From: an uncultured Azospirillum sp.
GTDB lineage: Bacteria > Pseudomonadota > Alphaproteobacteria > RF32 > CAG-239
DNA length: 8,173 bases
Reading direction: 5' to 3'
Assembly: GCA_946184595.1 (NCBI GenBank)
Contig: CAMHFM010000030.1
Span: 1 to 8,173 of the forward strand
Numbering within the stretch: the first letter of the stretch is position 1; every line of letters begins with the position of its first letter. The position numbers were made by a program, and so were the translations under genes. Below the pieces are notes generated by a model. The model made no database searches, had not been told where the DNA came from, and saw only the letters and a program-made list of their open reading frames with translations. This document shows, piece by piece, positions 6,223 through 8,173 of the stretch.

Positions 6223-8173
6223 ATTTCTAACTTCAAATAATAAAACACACCATGCCGGGACATTTATTAAGCCACCCCCGACAATCTTTTTTTCGTTCTC
6301 GAATTTTGCAGAGCTGTCGACCAATAGGTTCCAAACTTTGCGACCACCTATACTCGGTAGTTTCCAATCTATATTGCAGAAATTGGCATTAAAAATACAC
6401 ATGTAAAATTTATCATCTGCATAAACACAATATGCCAATGACCGACGATTTACATCGTGCCAATCTCCCGTATTCATCTCTGTACCCCGTTCGTTATACC
6501 ACGTGATATCTTTGATGTTATCTTTTATAAATTTACCGCTAAAGAAATGACGACGTTTAAACATCGGGCATTCCCGGCGGAACTTAATCAATTTTTTTAC
6601 AAATTTTGCTAATTCTAAATTCTTTGAAGATAAAGCTTCCCATGCAATCCACGTAATAATATTATCTTGGCAATACGGATTATTATTTCCATATTGTGAT
6701 TGCGCAAATTCATCTCCTGCGACAAGCATCGGTGTTCCGAAAGACAAGAACAATGAGCTTAACATTGCTTTCATTCTTGTAAAACGGTTTTCGATAATCT
6801 GTTTATTTTCGGTTTCTCCTTCAGCCCCTGAATTCCAACTCCAGTTACTGTTTGTTCCATCGCGATTATTTTCACCGTTACTCATATTATGTTTGCCGTT
6901 ATAGCTAACCAGGTCGTATAAATTAAAACCATCATGAGCCGTAATAAAATTAATGCTACTGCAGATATCTCGATTATTGTGGTTAAAAATATCACTTGAT
7001 CCGGCTAACCGACTTGCGAATTCAGCTGTCTGATTTGCATCGCCCTTCCAGAAACGACGTGTTACATCACGATACTTATCATTCCATTCAGACCAACCTG
7101 GAGGAAAAGCGCCAACCTGATATCCATCACAACCGATATCCCATGGTTCTGCAATCAACTTAACATTTTGCAAAACTTTATCTTGTGCCACAGCATATAA
7201 AAAGCCACTCTTTTGAGAGAAGCAACAATCTATTCGACTAAGGGTCGGAGCTAAATCAAAGCGGAAACCATCAACATGCATTTTCTCGACCCAATAGCGC
7301 AAAGAATCCATGACTAAAGCCAGTACTTGCCGATTTTGTAAATTGAAGCTGGCTCCACATCCTGTGCTATCGTAATAATAACGTTTATCATCAGGATTTA
7401 AAATATAATAAGAGCTATTATCAATTCCACGATAACATAATGTTGGTCCTAATTGATTACCCTCACCCGTGTGATTATATACCACATCCAATAAAACCTC
7501 TATACCGCGGCTATGAAGTTTTTTGACCAGATGCTTAAACTCATTTATATCATTATGAACTAAATAGTGCTGTTCCGGAGCAAAAAAGCTAAAGCTCTCA
7601 TACCCCCAATAATTGTCTTTAATGTACCCTTTTTTATGACGATTACCTAAGAATGCATGGACAGGTAAAAATTCAACCGCTGTTACGCCTAAATTCTGAA
7701 GATGATTAACAATAACATCTTTAGCAAATCCATTACATCGTCCTCTTTCCGGATCTGGAATTTGCGGATGTAATTTTGTATAACCTCTAAGATGTGTTTC
7801 ATAAATTACACTCTGTGTCATTGGATAACATGGAGACTTATCATCTTCCCAATCAAAATCACTATCATCAACAACAACAGATTTAGGGACATATGGGGCA
7901 CTATCTAATGTCGAAAAAGATAAATCTTTTTCCGGACTGTCAGTATCGTATCCAAAAATAGCTTTATGCCAAATCAGTTTACCAACTAACTTTTTACCAT
8001 ATGGATCAAGTAATAATTTATATGGGTTAAAACGCAAACCTTCTTGGGGTTTATATGGTCCATAAACACGATAGCCATAAACTTGTCCGGCTTGTGCTCC
8101 TTCTAAATAAATATGCCAAATATTATTATCGTTTTCTGTAATTTCATAATGTTCCAATTCTTGAGAACCGGAC
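6220..8173 (-). CDS. glgX: glycogen debranching enzyme GlgX (family 13), N-terminus cut by the window edge
   Basis: Hydrolyses alpha-1,6 branch points of phosphorylase-trimmed glycogen and releases short maltooligosaccharides in the cytoplasm. The frame is open to the window edge; TTG at 8155-8157 is unlikely to be the start, because the homologous CBM48-like domain continues upstream and roughly 50 residues are missing. Counting from that TTG: the end of the CBM48-like domain with I-W-H-I-Y-L-E-G (13-20) and Y-G-Y-R-V-Y-G-P (27-34); Y-E-T-H-L-R-G (119-125); L-D-V-V-Y-N-H-T (223-230); D-G-F-R-F-D-L-A with nucleophile D301; A-E-P-W-D with acid/base E337; T-A-H-D-G with D409; and the GlgX/isoamylase signature G-N-N-N-P-Y-C-Q-D-N (490-499). 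The D-x-x-W and E-M-x-x-x-D-W pattern near 550-566 is also typical. malQ follows in the same operon. The promoter and any upstream glg genes lie outside the window. Confidence 0.95.
   Translation of the reverse strand, partial: SGSQELEHYEITENDNNIWHIYLEGAQAGQVYGYRVYGPYKPQEGLRFNPYKLLLDPYGKKLVGKLIWHKAIFGYDTDSPEKDLSFSTLDSAPYVPKSVVVDDSDFDWEDDKSPCYPMTQSVIYETHLRGYTKLHPQIPDPERGRCNGFAKDVIVNHLQNLGVTAVEFLPVHAFLGNRHKKGYIKDNYWGYESFSFFAPEQHYLVHNDINEFKHLVKKLHSRGIEVLLDVVYNHTGEGNQLGPTLCYRGIDNSSYYILNPDDKRYYYDSTGCGASFNLQNRQVLALVMDSLRYWVEKMHVDGFRFDLAPTLSRIDCCFSQKSGFLYAVAQDKVLQNVKLIAEPWDIGCDGYQVGAFPPGWSEWNDKYRDVTRRFWKGDANQTAEFASRLAGSSDIFNHNNRDICSSINFITAHDGFNLYDLVSYNGKHNMSNGENNRDGTNSNWSWNSGAEGETENKQIIENRFTRMKAMLSSLFLSFGTPMLVAGDEFAQSQYGNNNPYCQDNIITWIAWEALSSKNLELAKFVKKLIKFRRECPMFKRRHFFSGKFIKDNIKDITWYNERGTEMNTGDWHDVNRRSLAYCVYADDKFYMCIFNANFCNIDWKLPSIGGRKVWNLLVDSSAKFENEKKIVGGGLINVPAWCVLLFEVRN

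Noticed and set aside
8155..8157. TTG as the true start of glgX
   Set aside because: The frame stays open to the window edge, and homologous GlgX proteins have roughly 50 more residues of the CBM48-like domain before this point, so the gene is simply cut by the window.
4063..8173. A new polysaccharide-utilisation system formed by malQ and glgX
   Set aside because: Both are ordinary glycogen-metabolism enzymes in a common arrangement, with no transporter, surface-binding protein or regulator in the window to suggest use of an external polysaccharide.

Overview
The window is an AT-rich bacterial chromosome segment that is almost wholly coding. It holds six protein genes and no RNA genes, insertion sequences, CRISPR arrays or phage genes. 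TGA, TAA and TAG all occur as stops and tryptophan is read from TGG, so the standard bacterial code applies. The NagZ sequence (start context, N-terminal pattern and lack of a signal peptide) resembles alphaproteobacterial cytoplasmic NagZ. The low GC and the glycogen genes would fit an uncultured, host-associated alphaproteobacterium. This placement is inference from family resemblance only.

Layout, left to right. Positions 1-92 are a very AT-rich spacer. Positions 93-2866 hold a tight three-gene operon on the minus strand, read right to left: a family 2 glycosyltransferase (1877-2866), a second, more divergent GT-A glycosyltransferase (933-1877), and a left-handed beta-helix acyltransferase (93-929). 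The genes overlap by one base or sit 3 bases apart. They look like a small cassette that builds and decorates a cell-surface glycan. Positions 2867-2972 are a divergent promoter region. nagZ (2973-4034, plus strand) encodes the peptidoglycan-recycling beta-N-acetylglucosaminidase. Its stop codon lies in the loop of a perfect 14-bp hairpin that ends both nagZ and the convergent operon to its right.

The right half (4063-8173, minus strand) is a glycogen-breakdown operon. The debranching enzyme glgX is cut by the window edge at its N-terminus. It is followed after 9 bases by malQ, the 4-alpha-glucanotransferase. GlgX would release short maltooligosaccharides from phosphorylase-limit dextrin, and MalQ would rearrange them into longer chains and glucose.

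I see no clearly new multi-gene system. The observations most worth a second look are the glycosyltransferase whose six cysteines all cluster within 56 residues, the apparently leaderless nagZ transcript, the unusual residues beside the catalytic positions of MalQ and NagZ, and the compact two-way terminator.
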